A stretch of DNA of 64,000 nucleotides from Rhodoglobus vestalii (GCF_006788895.1 NZ_VFRA01000001.1:1550001-1614000); one strand, 5' to 3'. Positions 9,945 through 19,288 are shown, counted from the first letter of the stretch. Numbers and translations: made by a program. The notes: generated by a model from the sequence alone, not told the origin.

Positions 9945-10855
9945 GCCCGAACCCCCGCGAGCTCCCCGGCACCCTGTGCCAGAAGTTCGTCGGAGACCCG
10001 CTGTGCGGCCTCGCGCGGAGGGTCATCCACATCGTTGACGTACAGCGCGTGAGAGCTGGTGAAGTAGTGAGACCCATCGAGGGCGTAGACCCGCGCATCC
10101 AAGAACAGGAGACCGTCATCGATGACGGCATGCGCACCGAGGGGGGCCGAGCATCCGGCATCAAGAAAAGCGAGAACGTACCGTTCGGCATCAGTTTTAG
10201 TGCGGCTGGGTTTGTGGTCAAGCACGGCAGCGAGTTTCTCTTCGCCGGTGCGCACCTCAATTGCCAGGGCGCCCTGACCGGGTGCGGTGGGCCAGCCAGC
10301 GATGCCCAGGTATTCGGTGATCGCGGCCGCGCGACCGGCGCGAGCAAGCCCTGCGGCGGCCAGAATCACGGCGTCCAACTCTCCGCCGGTGACTTTGGCA
10401 AGACGGGAATCGATGTTGCCCCGCAGGTCAACAACCTCAAGCTCGGGGTAGCGCGAGCGCAGCTGGGCTTGGCGACGCGGCGATCCCGTGCCCACGCGCG
10501 CACCGGCGGGAAGTGTTGCCAGCGTGAGCTCGTCGCGGGCGCACACCACATCGCGCTCATCAGCCCGCTTCGGTATCGCGGCGATCGTCAGTCCGGGAAC
10601 CTCGGCGGTTGGGAGGTCCTTCAGCGAGTGGACGACTACATCACACTCGCCCGCGAGCAGCGAATCCCGAAGCGCGTTCGCGAAAACACCCTGGCCGCCG
10701 ATCTGCGAGAGCGACTCCATCGAGCGGTCCCCCTGAGTGGCGATCGGGATGATCTCGGTCTCAACACCGGTCTTGCTCTCGAGCCCACGCGCCACCGTAG
10801 TGGTCTGAGCCATCGCAAGCTTACTGCCTCGCGTGCCAATACGAATCACGGTCAT
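9941..10855 (-). CDS. hemC: Hydroxymethylbilane synthase (porphobilinogen deaminase)
   Basis: 304 residues; polymerises four porphobilinogens into hydroxymethylbilane on a dipyrromethane cofactor. The cofactor-binding cysteine is Cys235 in LDAGCSAPLGAHA. RIGTRGSKLAMAQT, HSLKDLPT, GTGSPRRQAQL and DLRGNIDSRLAKV are diagnostic. The ATG at 10855 overlaps the end of cpfC (ATGA), and its stop overlaps hemB in the same way, so the three genes are translationally coupled. Confidence 0.97.
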   Translation of the reverse strand: MTVIRIGTRGSKLAMAQTTTVARGLESKTGVETEIIPIATQGDRSMESLSQIGGQGVFANALRDSLLAGECDVVVHSLKDLPTAEVPGLTIAAIPKRADERDVVCARDELTLATLPAGARVGTGSPRRQAQLRSRYPELEVVDLRGNIDSRLAKVTGGELDAVILAAAGLARAGRAAAITEYLGIAGWPTAPGQGALAIEVRTGEEKLAAVLDHKPSRTKTDAERYVLAFLDAGCSAPLGAHAVIDDGLLFLDARVYALDGSHYFTSSHALYVNDVDDPPREAAQRVSDELLAQGAGELAGVRA

Positions 10856-12003
10856 GGTGCCACCCCCGAGGCGGCCGGCTTGAAGCCGAAGCGCACATTC
10901 TCACAGCATCCCGGACGACACACGTCATACCAGGGGCCGATGGCGGTCAGCGCGGGGCGTTCTGCTGCCGGCATACCGTCGCGCCGTTCCAAGACGAGAT
11001 CAACAAGGCCGGTGACGAAGGCCGGATGCACGCCAGGGGTCGGAACGCGAACGGCAAACATGCTGTGGCCTCCCGCAGTTTCGAGCGCCTCCGTGTCGAG
11101 ATCCCACTTCACTTCCATGTGGTCGGAGATGAAACCGACCGGCACAATGACAACCGCTTCGATGCCGTCAGCGGCAAGCGCGTCGATTGCATCGTTGATG
11201 TCGGGCTCAAGCCACGGCATCGAGGGCGGGCCGCTGCGGGATTGATACACCAGGCTGTGCGCCGGTTGGGTTTCTTGGGCTGCCATAACAACCTCCGAGA
11301 CTGCGAGGTGCTGCGCCGCATACGCACCACCCTCTCCAAAGCCCCGGAAGTCTGGGCCACTCTTGGCGGCATCCGTCGAGGGAATGGAGTGCGTGGCAAA
11401 CAGCACGTGAGTTTTCTCGGGCGCAATACCCTTCGCGGCAACCTGCGCGAGGCCGTCGCGAACACCGTCAATGAACGGCTGCACAAAGCCGGGGTGGTCA
11501 AAGAACTGGCGAACCTTATCAATCTGAATCGTGCCGAGCAGGCCAGTGCTCTCAAGCGCGCTGGCGTAGTCTTCGCGGTACTGGCGGCAGCTTGAATACG
11601 AGCTGTAGGCGCTCGTGCCCACGGCAATCAGCTTTCTAAAGCCGCGCTCATTCGCCTCGGTAAGTGCGTCGCTCAGATAGGGGTTCCAATTACGGTTTCC
11701 CCAAATCACGGGCAGATCGATTCCCCGGCGGGCAAGCTCCGCTTCGAGAGCAACTTTCAGCTCGCGGTTCTGATCATTGATCGGGCTCACCCCACCGAAG
11801 GCCCGGTAGTGGTGGGCTACTTCTTCAAGGCGTTCCTCAGGAATACCGCGTCCGCGGGTGACATTGCGCAGGAACGGGATCACATCGTCTTGACCCTCCG
11901 GCCCACCAAAACTGGCCAGAAGAATGGCGTCATAGGCGACAGGAACTTCGACGTGTTCCGGGCCGGATGCCGCGGCATCCGTCGCTGCAAGAATTCGGGT
12001 CAT
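10852..12003 (-). CDS. cpfC: Coproporphyrin III ferrochelatase
   Basis: 383 residues, in the ferrochelatase (HemH) family. In actinobacteria this enzyme inserts iron into coproporphyrin III, not protoporphyrin IX. Sequence shows ILLASFGGPEG, GGVSPIN, the catalytic histidine region LFATHSIPSTDA and the glutamate region VGFISDHMEVKWDLD. The C-terminus has the Cys cluster CRPGCCEN; together with an internal Cys (YSSCRQYREDY) this matches the [2Fe-2S] ligands of actinobacterial enzymes. It lies between chdC and hemC with 4-nt overlaps on both sides, and its partner ChdC next door confirms the coproporphyrin route. Confidence 0.95.
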   Translation of the reverse strand: MTRILAATDAAASGPEHVEVPVAYDAILLASFGGPEGQDDVIPFLRNVTRGRGIPEERLEEVAHHYRAFGGVSPINDQNRELKVALEAELARRGIDLPVIWGNRNWNPYLSDALTEANERGFRKLIAVGTSAYSSYSSCRQYREDYASALESTGLLGTIQIDKVRQFFDHPGFVQPFIDGVRDGLAQVAAKGIAPEKTHVLFATHSIPSTDAAKSGPDFRGFGEGGAYAAQHLAVSEVVMAAQETQPAHSLVYQSRSGPPSMPWLEPDINDAIDALAADGIEAVVIVPVGFISDHMEVKWDLDTEALETAGGHSMFAVRVPTPGVHPAFVTGLVDLVLERRDGMPAAERPALTAIGPWYDVCRPGCCENVRFGFKPAASGVAP

Positions 12004-12680
12004 GCCAACACCTCTGCGATCTCTTCGAGTGAAATTCGACGCCCCGTATAGAAGGGGATCTCCTCGCGCACGTGCCGGCGCGCTTCGGTTTGACGCAGGT
12101 GACGCATGAGGTCAACTAAATCAACCAGTTCGGGGGCTTCGAGCGCAAGAATCCACTCGTAATCGCCGAGCGCAAAACTGGCAACCGTGTTGGCCAAAAC
12201 CTGCGGAAGCTCGGTGCCCTTGACGCCGTGATCGCGCAACATTTTGCTGCGCTCGGCATCGGGAAGCAGATACCAGTCATAGCTGCGCACGAAAGGGTAG
12301 ACCGTCAGCCACGCCTCGGGCTCCATACCCTTCATGAACGCGGGCAGGTGACTTTTGCTGAATTCCGCATCGCGGTGCACACCCATCGCGTTCCAGGTGG
12401 GCAGCAGGGAGGCCAGCGGCTGGCTGCGGCGCAGTTCGCGGAGCCCCCACTGGATGTCTTCGGGAGTGCTGCCGTGCAGCCAGATCATGATGTCGGCGTC
12501 CGCGCGCAGTGCCGACACATCGTAGAAGCCACGCACCGTCACACCGCGGGCCTCCACCGCCGCAACAGCGGGCGCCAGATCTCCGGCAGATGCCGGGCGG
12601 GCCGGGTCACGGCGGAATACCGCCCACAGTGTGTAGCCCAAAACTTCGGTGGTCGTGTCGACGTTAGTCATGTCATCCAT
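12000..12680 (-). CDS. chdC: Coproheme decarboxylase (HemQ, chlorite-dismutase-like)
   Basis: About 226 residues. Oxidatively decarboxylates coproheme III to haem b with hydrogen peroxide, the last step of the Gram-positive pathway. The ferredoxin-like fold signature GYTLWAVFRRDP, the DADIMIWLHG strand and the catalytic loop YPFVRSYDWYLLPDAERSKMLRDHG in two parts are recognisable, as is the C-terminal RHLRQTEARRHVREEIPFYTGRR. Two starts are possible, ATG at 12680 (GGGAG just upstream) and ATG at 12671; both overlap or abut the end of cgoX. Usual length for actinobacterial HemQ. Confidence 0.94.
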   Translation of the reverse strand: MDDMTNVDTTTEVLGYTLWAVFRRDPARPASAGDLAPAVAAVEARGVTVRGFYDVSALRADADIMIWLHGSTPEDIQWGLRELRRSQPLASLLPTWNAMGVHRDAEFSKSHLPAFMKGMEPEAWLTVYPFVRSYDWYLLPDAERSKMLRDHGVKGTELPQVLANTVASFALGDYEWILALEAPELVDLVDLMRHLRQTEARRHVREEIPFYTGRRISLEEIAEVLA

Positions 12681-13992
12681 TCTCTCCCGCGCCTTGTGGG
12701 CAAACTGGGAGACTGCCTGTTTTCGCCTCTTCCGCGGGCGCCAGAAGTCGCTCGGCCGCAGCATTTGCGTGCGTGACAATGCTGGCCAGCCCGGTGCCGC
12801 CGACCGTTTCGCCGACAACAATCACGCCATCCGTGCGTTCAGCGGCGGTCAGCGCTGCGGGACGAATCCACTGCTGGCGAGCAAAATCCACCACCGCGTC
12901 AGGCGGCAGTTCCACACCGAGCAAAACTTCGGCATCGTGGCGTGCAACTTCGGCCAGATTCTCGGGCTCCGTGTTGTACGAGAGGCGCACAACATGGCGG
13001 CCCTCCGCCAGCTCTTTTAGCCACTGCCATTTGGCCGTCGAGTGGGTCAGTGCGCGAGCGGAAACCGCGGTGCAGTCGGGGGCGACCAGCACTCCCGAGC
13101 CGCGCGGTTCGGCATCCAACTCGGGTGAATTGAGCACCAGAGTGGCCAGGGTCACGGCGCGACCGCGGAGGGGTGCGAGAATGCCGGGGGCGGCAACAAT
13201 AACGGTCCCGTCGAGATCGGCGAGCGCCTCAGCGCTCTCAATGCGCCGCTCGAATTCGACGATGACGCCATACGTTTTCAGGTCGGCGGCAAGTTCGGTC
13301 ACGAGCCGATTGATGCCCCCACGAATGCCCTGAACGGCCGTGCCGGCCGGCATCGCGTCGCGCAAAGACCGCACCGCCATCGCCAACGAGCCGTGCAGCG
13401 CCAGACGCTCCGTCAGCCCCGCGACACGATCCAACGGCAGATCGTTCGGGTGCAGCGAATAGACCCCGTGCACGACCGGAGCGACCAGTTTCTCGACCGC
13501 CGCCTTACCCATCCGCCGCCGCACGAGTTTGCCCAACGAAATATCGGTGCGACGACCAAACCACGGAATCAGCGAATCGAGTTGTGCCCGCAGCGCGCCC
13601 GCCAACCCCAACACTGCAATAGTGTCCACGCTGAGCGGGGTGGAGGGAATGCCGAGCACTCCGGTGCTCGGCAGCGGTAACGCTGCGCCGGTCACGGGCT
13701 GCAGCCAGGCGCCCTCGTCGCTGGGCGACACGATCTCATCGCCGAGCCCGAGCTCGCGGGCAAGCTCCGCCACCGTATTGCCGCGGGTGGCGAAGCTCTC
13801 GGCTCCGGAATCCAGATTAATACCGCCGACCAGGCGGGATGCCACGGTGCCGCCGAGATGATCGCTCGCCTCAATGAGACGCACCGTTCGCCCCGCCATC
13901 GCAAGTTTGCGCGCAACGACGAGCCCGGCGATGCCACCGCCGACGACGGTGAATTCTGTCGCGCCCTCTGTCGTACCCTCTGTCGTACTCAT
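12673..13992 (-). CDS. cgoX: Coproporphyrinogen III oxidase, flavin-dependent (HemY/HemG type)
   Basis: 439 residues. FAD enzyme that oxidises coproporphyrinogen III to coproporphyrin III for CpfC. The dinucleotide-binding motif VVGGGIAGLVVARKLA is at residues 17-32, and IEASDHLGGTV binds the FAD ribose. GAESFATRGNTVAELARELGLGDE and the C-terminal VIVVGETVGGTGLASIVTHAN close the FAD site as in the HemY family. GGAAGG lies upstream of the ATG. It follows hemE after 5 bp and overlaps chdC by 8 nt. Confidence 0.94.
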   Translation of the reverse strand: MSTTEGTTEGATEFTVVGGGIAGLVVARKLAMAGRTVRLIEASDHLGGTVASRLVGGINLDSGAESFATRGNTVAELARELGLGDEIVSPSDEGAWLQPVTGAALPLPSTGVLGIPSTPLSVDTIAVLGLAGALRAQLDSLIPWFGRRTDISLGKLVRRRMGKAAVEKLVAPVVHGVYSLHPNDLPLDRVAGLTERLALHGSLAMAVRSLRDAMPAGTAVQGIRGGINRLVTELAADLKTYGVIVEFERRIESAEALADLDGTVIVAAPGILAPLRGRAVTLATLVLNSPELDAEPRGSGVLVAPDCTAVSARALTHSTAKWQWLKELAEGRHVVRLSYNTEPENLAEVARHDAEVLLGVELPPDAVVDFARQQWIRPAALTAAERTDGVIVVGETVGGTGLASIVTHANAAAERLLAPAEEAKTGSLPVCPQGAGENG

Positions 13993-13997
13993 GGCAG

Positions 13998-15056
13998 CTA
14001 CCCTTCCTGGTGAACGAGCTCCACAATTTTGGTGAGCACGTCGGGGTCGGTGTCTGGGCCAACTCCGTGCCCAAGGTTCACGACATGGGCGGGAGCGACG
14101 CGTCCGCGATTGAGCACATCACGCACGTGGGCCTCGAGCACATGCCAGGGGGCGCCGAGCAGGGCCGGGTCAATGTTGCCCTGCAACGCAACACCGCCGC
14201 CAAGACGGCGATCTGCTTCGTCGAGCGGGATGCGCCAGTCGACGCCCATGACGTCGGCACCGATGTCGTGCATGGCGCGCAGCACTTCGCCGCTGCCGAC
14301 ACCAAAGTGCACCTTGGGAACGTCATAACCGCGCAAATGAGAGAAGACCCGCTTGGAGTGCGGGGCGACCCGCCGCACGTACTGCTGCTCTGAGAGCGAT
14401 CCAACCCAGGAATCGAAGAGTTGCACGGCAGAGGCACCCGCCTCGACCTGAGCGATCAGGAATTCGCCGGCAATGTCGGCACACCAGTTCAGCAGTGTCG
14501 CCCACGTTTGCGGGTCGGAGTACATGAGCGTGCGGGCGCGCTGCTGATCTTTGCTCGGGCCGCCCTCAACAAGGTACGACGCGAGAGTGAAGGGAGCTCC
14601 GGCGAAACCGATGAGTGGGGTTGTTCCCAACTGCGCAACGGTCTGTGCAATTGCTTCGCGAATCGGAGCAAACGCGGCCGGATCGATGGGGTGCAGCTTG
14701 GCGACATCCGCCGCTGTCCGAATCGGGTTTGCGAACACGGGGCCCCGACCGGGAACAATTTCGACCTCAACGCCGGCCAGTTTGGCGGGGATCACAATGT
14801 CACTGAAGAAGATGGCCGCGTCAACATGATGGCGCCGCACGGGCTGCAGGGTGATCTCGCTGGCAAGGTCGGGCGTCAGGCACGCCTCCAGCATTTCGTT
14901 GCCTTCGCGCAGCTTGCGGTACTCGGGAAGGGAGCGGCCAGCCTGCCGCATAAACCAGACCGGCGTCGTTTCTGGGCGGTCACCCCGATAGGCCCGGATG
15001 ATAGACGAGTTAGCTGTACGGCCGTCGAGAAGAGGATGGTCTGGAGTCACAGTCAC
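13998..15056 (-). CDS. hemE: Uroporphyrinogen decarboxylase
   Basis: 352 residues; removes four acetate carboxyls from uroporphyrinogen III to give coproporphyrinogen III. The signature PVWFMRQAGRSLPEYRKLRE is at residues 32-51, and FAGAPFTLASYLVEGG and NLGHGVGPDTDPD are also typical. The start is GTG at 15056 (a second GTG lies at 15050). It is the first gene of the leftward haem operon and is divergent from hemA, with start codons only 17 bp apart; TAATGT on its own strand ends 7 nt before the GTG, so the mRNA may be leaderless. Confidence 0.96.
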   Translation of the reverse strand: MTVTPDHPLLDGRTANSSIIRAYRGDRPETTPVWFMRQAGRSLPEYRKLREGNEMLEACLTPDLASEITLQPVRRHHVDAAIFFSDIVIPAKLAGVEVEIVPGRGPVFANPIRTAADVAKLHPIDPAAFAPIREAIAQTVAQLGTTPLIGFAGAPFTLASYLVEGGPSKDQQRARTLMYSDPQTWATLLNWCADIAGEFLIAQVEAGASAVQLFDSWVGSLSEQQYVRRVAPHSKRVFSHLRGYDVPKVHFGVGSGEVLRAMHDIGADVMGVDWRIPLDEADRRLGGGVALQGNIDPALLGAPWHVLEAHVRDVLNRGRVAPAHVVNLGHGVGPDTDPDVLTKIVELVHQEG

Positions 15057-15073
15057 GGGGTTAACATTAGGTT
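15057..15073. promoter_or_regulatory. Overlapping divergent hemA/hemE -10 elements
   Basis: The 17-bp gap between the two GTG starts contains TAACAT on the + strand (15062-15067), ending 6 nt before the hemA GTG, and TAATGT on the - strand (15069-15064), ending 7 nt before the hemE GTG. Both fit the TANNNT consensus of actinobacterial promoters of leaderless genes, and the hexamers share four base pairs, so polymerase could not occupy both at once. No recognisable -35 is seen on either side; those would lie inside the opposing coding sequence. Confidence 0.55.
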
Positions 15074-16309
15074 GTGCTCCTGTGCCTTAGCTCGAATCAT
15101 CGCAACGCGAGCCTCGACATACTCGAAAGTCTGTCTGAGGTCGCCCCGGCGGCTACGACTGACCTCGTTTCGACCAATGATTTCGTTGCCGGCGCCGTCG
15201 TGGTTGCCACCTGCAACCGTTTCGAGGCCTACCTCGATGTCGAAGAACCACTCACCGCAGCAACCGCCATCACCGTGTGCTCACTGCTCGAGTCGCTCAG
15301 TCAGCGAAGCGGCGTGAGCGTTGACACTCTGCGAGCATCCATCGCCGTTCATGAGGGCGCGGATGCTGCAGCTCACCTCTTTGCGGTCACGTCGGGTCTT
15401 GAATCGGTCGTTGTCGGTGAAGCCGAAATTTCGGGGCAGGTCAGCCGGGCTCTCGATCAGGCTCGTGCCCACGGCACCACCACTCGGGACCTTGAGCGTC
15501 TTTTTCAGCGCGCCACCCACACCAGCCGCGGCATCAAAAACAGCACCGCCATTGGTGGTTCGGGCAAGTCACTGGTGCGGCTTGCTCTCGAACTCGCTTC
15601 CAGTCGTGTTGCCGACTGGTCGACCGCGCGCGTTCTCGTGGTGGGCACCGGCCGCTACGCCGTCACCACGCTCAATGCGCTCCGCACCAAGGGTGCCCTC
15701 GATTTGCGCGTCTTCTCCCCCTCGGGTCGCGATGCCGCCTTCGCGCTCAAGCACGGGCTCACCCCCAGCGAAGACTTCGATGTCGATGTCATTGTTACCT
15801 GCACCGCGAGTGCCGTTCTCGGTGTAGAACCTTTCTCCGCCGTCAGCAAGTGCCTGGTGCTCGACCTCGGGCTCCCCCGCAATGTTGATCCCGCCGTCGG
15901 CCAACTCGACGGTGTTGATCTGCTCGACCTCGAAACAATCAGCCTTCACGCCCCCCTCGAAGAGCTGAGTGCGCACGCGGATGCTCGCGATCTGGTTCGC
16001 ACCGCCGCCTGCGAATTCGCTGCCGAAAGCCAGGCCGAGCCGGCGATCGTGGCGCTGCGCACACACCACTTCGCGCTCCTAGAATCTGAGATTGCGCGCG
16101 CCAAAGCCCGCGGCGCCGGCGAAGAAACCATTTCCGCACTGCGCCACCTCGGCGGTGTGCTGCTGCACGGCCCCTCCGTTCGCGCCCGTGAATTTGCGGC
16201 TGACGGCCGGGCCGCCGAGTTCGACGCCGCACTGGCTGCGCTCTACAACATCCCGGTCAAGCGATCTGCTGGCGTCACGGCCGCAACCGCCCGTCCACAC
16301 ATCGCGTAA
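15074..16309 (+). CDS. hemA: Glutamyl-tRNA reductase
   Basis: 411 residues; reduces glutamyl-tRNA(Glu) to glutamate-1-semialdehyde with NADPH, the first committed haem step. The catalytic cysteine is Cys47 in VVATCNRFEAY. VVGEAEISGQVSRALDQAR, then GGSGKSLVRLALELA and the Rossmann segment ARVLVVGTGRYAV follow in the expected order. The C-terminal dimerisation helices run through ESEIARAKARG. The start is GTG and reads MLLCLSSNHRNASL, the common actinobacterial N-terminus. There is no Shine-Dalgarno sequence at a normal distance; TAACAT sits 6 nt upstream. It is the only rightward gene of the haem cluster. Confidence 0.96.
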   Translation: MLLCLSSNHRNASLDILESLSEVAPAATTDLVSTNDFVAGAVVVATCNRFEAYLDVEEPLTAATAITVCSLLESLSQRSGVSVDTLRASIAVHEGADAAAHLFAVTSGLESVVVGEAEISGQVSRALDQARAHGTTTRDLERLFQRATHTSRGIKNSTAIGGSGKSLVRLALELASSRVADWSTARVLVVGTGRYAVTTLNALRTKGALDLRVFSPSGRDAAFALKHGLTPSEDFDVDVIVTCTASAVLGVEPFSAVSKCLVLDLGLPRNVDPAVGQLDGVDLLDLETISLHAPLEELSAHADARDLVRTAACEFAAESQAEPAIVALRTHHFALLESEIARAKARGAGEETISALRHLGGVLLHGPSVRAREFAADGRAAEFDAALAALYNIPVKRSAGVTAATARPHIA

Positions 16310-16418
16310 CCGCTGAAGCCGCCGCCGCCGCAAGCCGTCACCGTCGTAGCGGCAACCGCCATAGCATCCGCAGCTAGGGGAATGGGTCGCTACCGAAGCA
16401 GGCCGCCGCGCACCGCCC

Positions 16419-17357
16419 TTAGTGCACGTACTCCAGCAGGTCATAGCCGAAGATGCGCAGAGCTTCAATGGCGCGGAGGCGTGCCTGAAGGCTGCTGTCT
16501 TCGAAATGGATGGATGCCGCATACGCAACGGCACGCTTGTTGCCCCTGAGGGCCCCGGCTTCCGCCCGCACCCCCCGCTCGATGCCGGTTTTGTTCACCA
16601 ACAGGGTGTTGTGGTCGGCCCCCCGATGAGCCAGGGGGTCAAGCCCAAACGCGCTTGCCACCAGCGAAAGGTCGGTGTTGAGGGAGAGCCAGCCGAGCAC
16701 TCGTTGGCTGGCAAGTGAGTTCACTATCTCGCCGCGAGCGAGCGCACCGAAGAGCCAGCTCAGTTCGATGGCTGAACCAACGGAGAGTTGGGGTGCGTCA
16801 TCGGGGCCGCGATTGTCGCGCACGAGGTCGAGGAGTGCGGTCCTGGTGAGGCCGAGCGATTCGGTGCGGGCTCGTACGGCATCCAACCCGATGAGTTGCA
16901 GCAGCATGTTGGTGGCGAGGTTGTCACTGGTTGCCCCGACGAGTGCGGCGAGGTCGGCGACGGGTAGTGAGGGTGCTTGGAGGTGCTGCCAGAGCCCAGC
17001 CGCCCCCGCAGATACCCCAGGTACTTTGTCGAGGATGCCGTAGGGGGCGAATTCGCGTTGATCGAAGCGCGCCGCGACCTCAACGAGCAACAGAATTTTG
17101 CCGATGCTGGCGGCGGGCAACGCTACCCGGTCGTCGATGCTGAGGATCGTTTTTCCGGTATTGATGTCGACCGCACTTGCAGAGACGAGCGCCCCGGCGT
17201 AGCCGAGTTTTCCGAGCGCAGCAAAGGTACTGGTGAAGTTGGGCAGGTCACCAGTGGCGGCGTGCTTCGCTACGCGGGGCGCGCGAAGATCTCGTCGGCG
17301 TTCTCGGGTTTTCTCGATTTCTACCAAATGGTGACACGATCTTTCGGGTCTAGCCAC
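16419..17357 (-). CDS. Class A beta-lactamase-like serine hydrolase
   Basis: Up to 312 residues from a GTG at 17357 that overlaps the M13 peptidase gene by 37 nt; a TTG at 17327 is an alternative and neither has a good ribosome site. The penicillin-interactive fold is clear: Ser84-x-x-Lys87 in PAASIGKILLL, Ser144-Asp-Asn in GATSDNLATNML, and Lys256-Thr-Gly in LLVNKTGIERG. The omega-loop Glu of true class A beta-lactamases (ExxLN) is not visible where expected (LLDLVRDNRGPDDAP), so a penicillinase function is doubtful. No signal peptide is evident, which is unusual for the family. A cytoplasmic carboxypeptidase or esterase-like role is possible. Confidence 0.82.
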   Translation of the reverse strand: MARPERSCHHLVEIEKTRERRRDLRAPRVAKHAATGDLPNFTSTFAALGKLGYAGALVSASAVDINTGKTILSIDDRVALPAASIGKILLLVEVAARFDQREFAPYGILDKVPGVSAGAAGLWQHLQAPSLPVADLAALVGATSDNLATNMLLQLIGLDAVRARTESLGLTRTALLDLVRDNRGPDDAPQLSVGSAIELSWLFGALARGEIVNSLASQRVLGWLSLNTDLSLVASAFGLDPLAHRGADHNTLLVNKTGIERGVRAEAGALRGNKRAVAYAASIHFEDSSLQARLRAIEALRIFGYDLLEYVH

Positions 17358-19288
17358 AGCGAATCGGATTTCGTCACGCCAAAGGTCTCATAGAACGCGT
17401 CAAGGTTGCGAACAATTTGGTTGCATCGAAACTCGTTCGGCGAATGCGGGTCAATCGCTAACAGGCGAATCACTTCTTCATCGCGACCCTTCTGCTGCCA
17501 CGCTTGTGCCCACGACATGAAGAATCGCTGCGCGCCCGTGAGCCCGTCAATGACGCGGGGTTCTGCGCCGCCGAGGGAAATTAGGTATGCCTTCCAGGCG
17601 ATGGCGAGCCCACCAAGATCGCCGATATTTTCGCCGATCGTGAGAGAACCGTTGACGCGGTGCTCGGGGACTTGGGCCGGAGCTAGCGCGTTGTACTGGT
17701 CGATGAGCGACGCGGTTCGCTCCTCGAACGCAGCTTTATCTTCCGGGGTCCACCAGTCGATGAGGCGACCATCTCCGTCATACTTGGCGCCCTGATCGTC
17801 AAAACCGTGACCGATCTCGTGACCGATGACGGCACCGATTGCGGCATAGTTGGCGGCGTCATCCCGGCCCTCATCAAAGAAGGGGTACTGCAGGATGGCG
17901 GCGGGAAACACGATTTCGTTGAAACCGGGGTTGTAGTAGGCGTTGATCGTTTGCGGGGTCATGAACCATTCGTCGCGGTCGAGCGGCTTGCCGATCTTGC
18001 CCAGCTCACGCTGAAATTCGAACTCGTTGGCGGCGCGCACATTTCCGGCGAGGTCATCGACGCTGATCTCGAGGGTGGAGTAGTCGCGCCACGTGCTCGG
18101 GAACCCGATCTTGGGGGTGAACTTGTCGAGCTTCTCAAGGGCGCGCTCACGGGTGGCGACGCTCATCCACTCAAGATCGGTGATCGATTGGCGGTAGGCC
18201 TCAACGAGGTTCGCGACCAACACATCCATTGCTGATTTTGCTGTTGGGGGAAAGTGACGGTCAACATAAATCTTGCCGACGGCCTCACCCAGCACTCCTT
18301 CGACGAGCGAGACGCCACGCTTCCACCGTGCCCGCAGTTCGGGGGTGCCAGAGAGGGTGCGACCGTAGAAGTCGAAATTGGCTTCGACGAAGTCGCCCGA
18401 GAGATAGGCGGCATTGGTGCGGATAACCTGCCACGCCAGCCAGTCCCGCCACGCCGGCAGGTGGTCGTCCGTGAGCGCCGACTCGAGCCCTTCAACAAAG
18501 CTCGGCTGGCGCACAACCACTTCGTCAAGGGCATGCGCCGGAACATCAACGGCGTCGAGCCACACATTCAGGTCAATGGCGCCGGTCAGGTCGTTGGCTG
18601 CCTGCCACGTCATCGGGTTATAGGTTTTTTCGCTGTTGCGGTTGGCGACGTTATCCCAGTGCTTCGACGCGATCTGCACTTCGAGATCGACAATGCGGGC
18701 GGCACGGTCGGCAGGAGCGTCGAGGCCGGCGAGCGTGAGCATCCGCTCAATAAAAGTGCGGTACTTGGCGAGCACATCGGCGAACTTTTCTTCGCGGTAG
18801 TATGACTCGTCGGGCAGCCCGAGTCCACCCTGTTCGATGAATACCAGGTAGCGCTCGGGGTTGCCGGGATCGTTGTCAACAAAAAGCTGGAAGAATCCGC
18901 TCGTTCCGCCTCGCTCAAGGCGGCCGAGGGTGCTGAGGAGGTTGGGGATGGAGTCGACCGCCGCCGCTTCGGCCAGCTGCGCTGCGATGGGGGTTGCGCC
19001 CAGTTCATCGGCACGCGCCTCATCGAGGAAGCTTGCATAGAGATCCCCGACCTTGCGCGCTTCAGTGCCGGGCTCGGCCGACTGCGACTCGATGATGATG
19101 TCGCGCACGGCCTCTTCCGCCTCTTCGGCCAGCACCATAAATGAGCCGTACCGTGCCTTGTCAGACGGGATTTCGGTGCGGTCGATCCACGCCCCATTCA
19201 CATGGCGGAACAGGTCATCTTGGGGGCGAACCTGCGCGTCGAGATCGTGGACGGCAATTCCTGAAGTCACTGATGATTCGGCACTCAT
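17321..19288 (-). CDS. M13 family zinc metallopeptidase (neprilysin/PepO type)
   Basis: 655 residues from the ATG at 19288 (reading MSAESSVTSGIAVHDLD); in-frame codons continue upstream to 19420 but are not conserved-looking. The zinc motif HEIGH is in IGHEIGHGFDDQGAKYDGDG, near residue 490, and the third ligand is the Glu of GENIGDLGGLAIAWKAY. The N-terminal DLFRHVNGAWIDRTEIP and the C-terminal FRCNQIVRNLDAFYETFGV, with W at the end, define the family. No signal peptide is seen, so it is probably a cytoplasmic oligopeptidase like bacterial PepO. It overlaps the serine hydrolase downstream. Confidence 0.95.
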   Translation of the reverse strand: MSAESSVTSGIAVHDLDAQVRPQDDLFRHVNGAWIDRTEIPSDKARYGSFMVLAEEAEEAVRDIIIESQSAEPGTEARKVGDLYASFLDEARADELGATPIAAQLAEAAAVDSIPNLLSTLGRLERGGTSGFFQLFVDNDPGNPERYLVFIEQGGLGLPDESYYREEKFADVLAKYRTFIERMLTLAGLDAPADRAARIVDLEVQIASKHWDNVANRNSEKTYNPMTWQAANDLTGAIDLNVWLDAVDVPAHALDEVVVRQPSFVEGLESALTDDHLPAWRDWLAWQVIRTNAAYLSGDFVEANFDFYGRTLSGTPELRARWKRGVSLVEGVLGEAVGKIYVDRHFPPTAKSAMDVLVANLVEAYRQSITDLEWMSVATRERALEKLDKFTPKIGFPSTWRDYSTLEISVDDLAGNVRAANEFEFQRELGKIGKPLDRDEWFMTPQTINAYYNPGFNEIVFPAAILQYPFFDEGRDDAANYAAIGAVIGHEIGHGFDDQGAKYDGDGRLIDWWTPEDKAAFEERTASLIDQYNALAPAQVPEHRVNGSLTIGENIGDLGGLAIAWKAYLISLGGAEPRVIDGLTGAQRFFMSWAQAWQQKGRDEEVIRLLAIDPHSPNEFRCNQIVRNLDAFYETFGVTKSDSLWLDPKDRVTIW

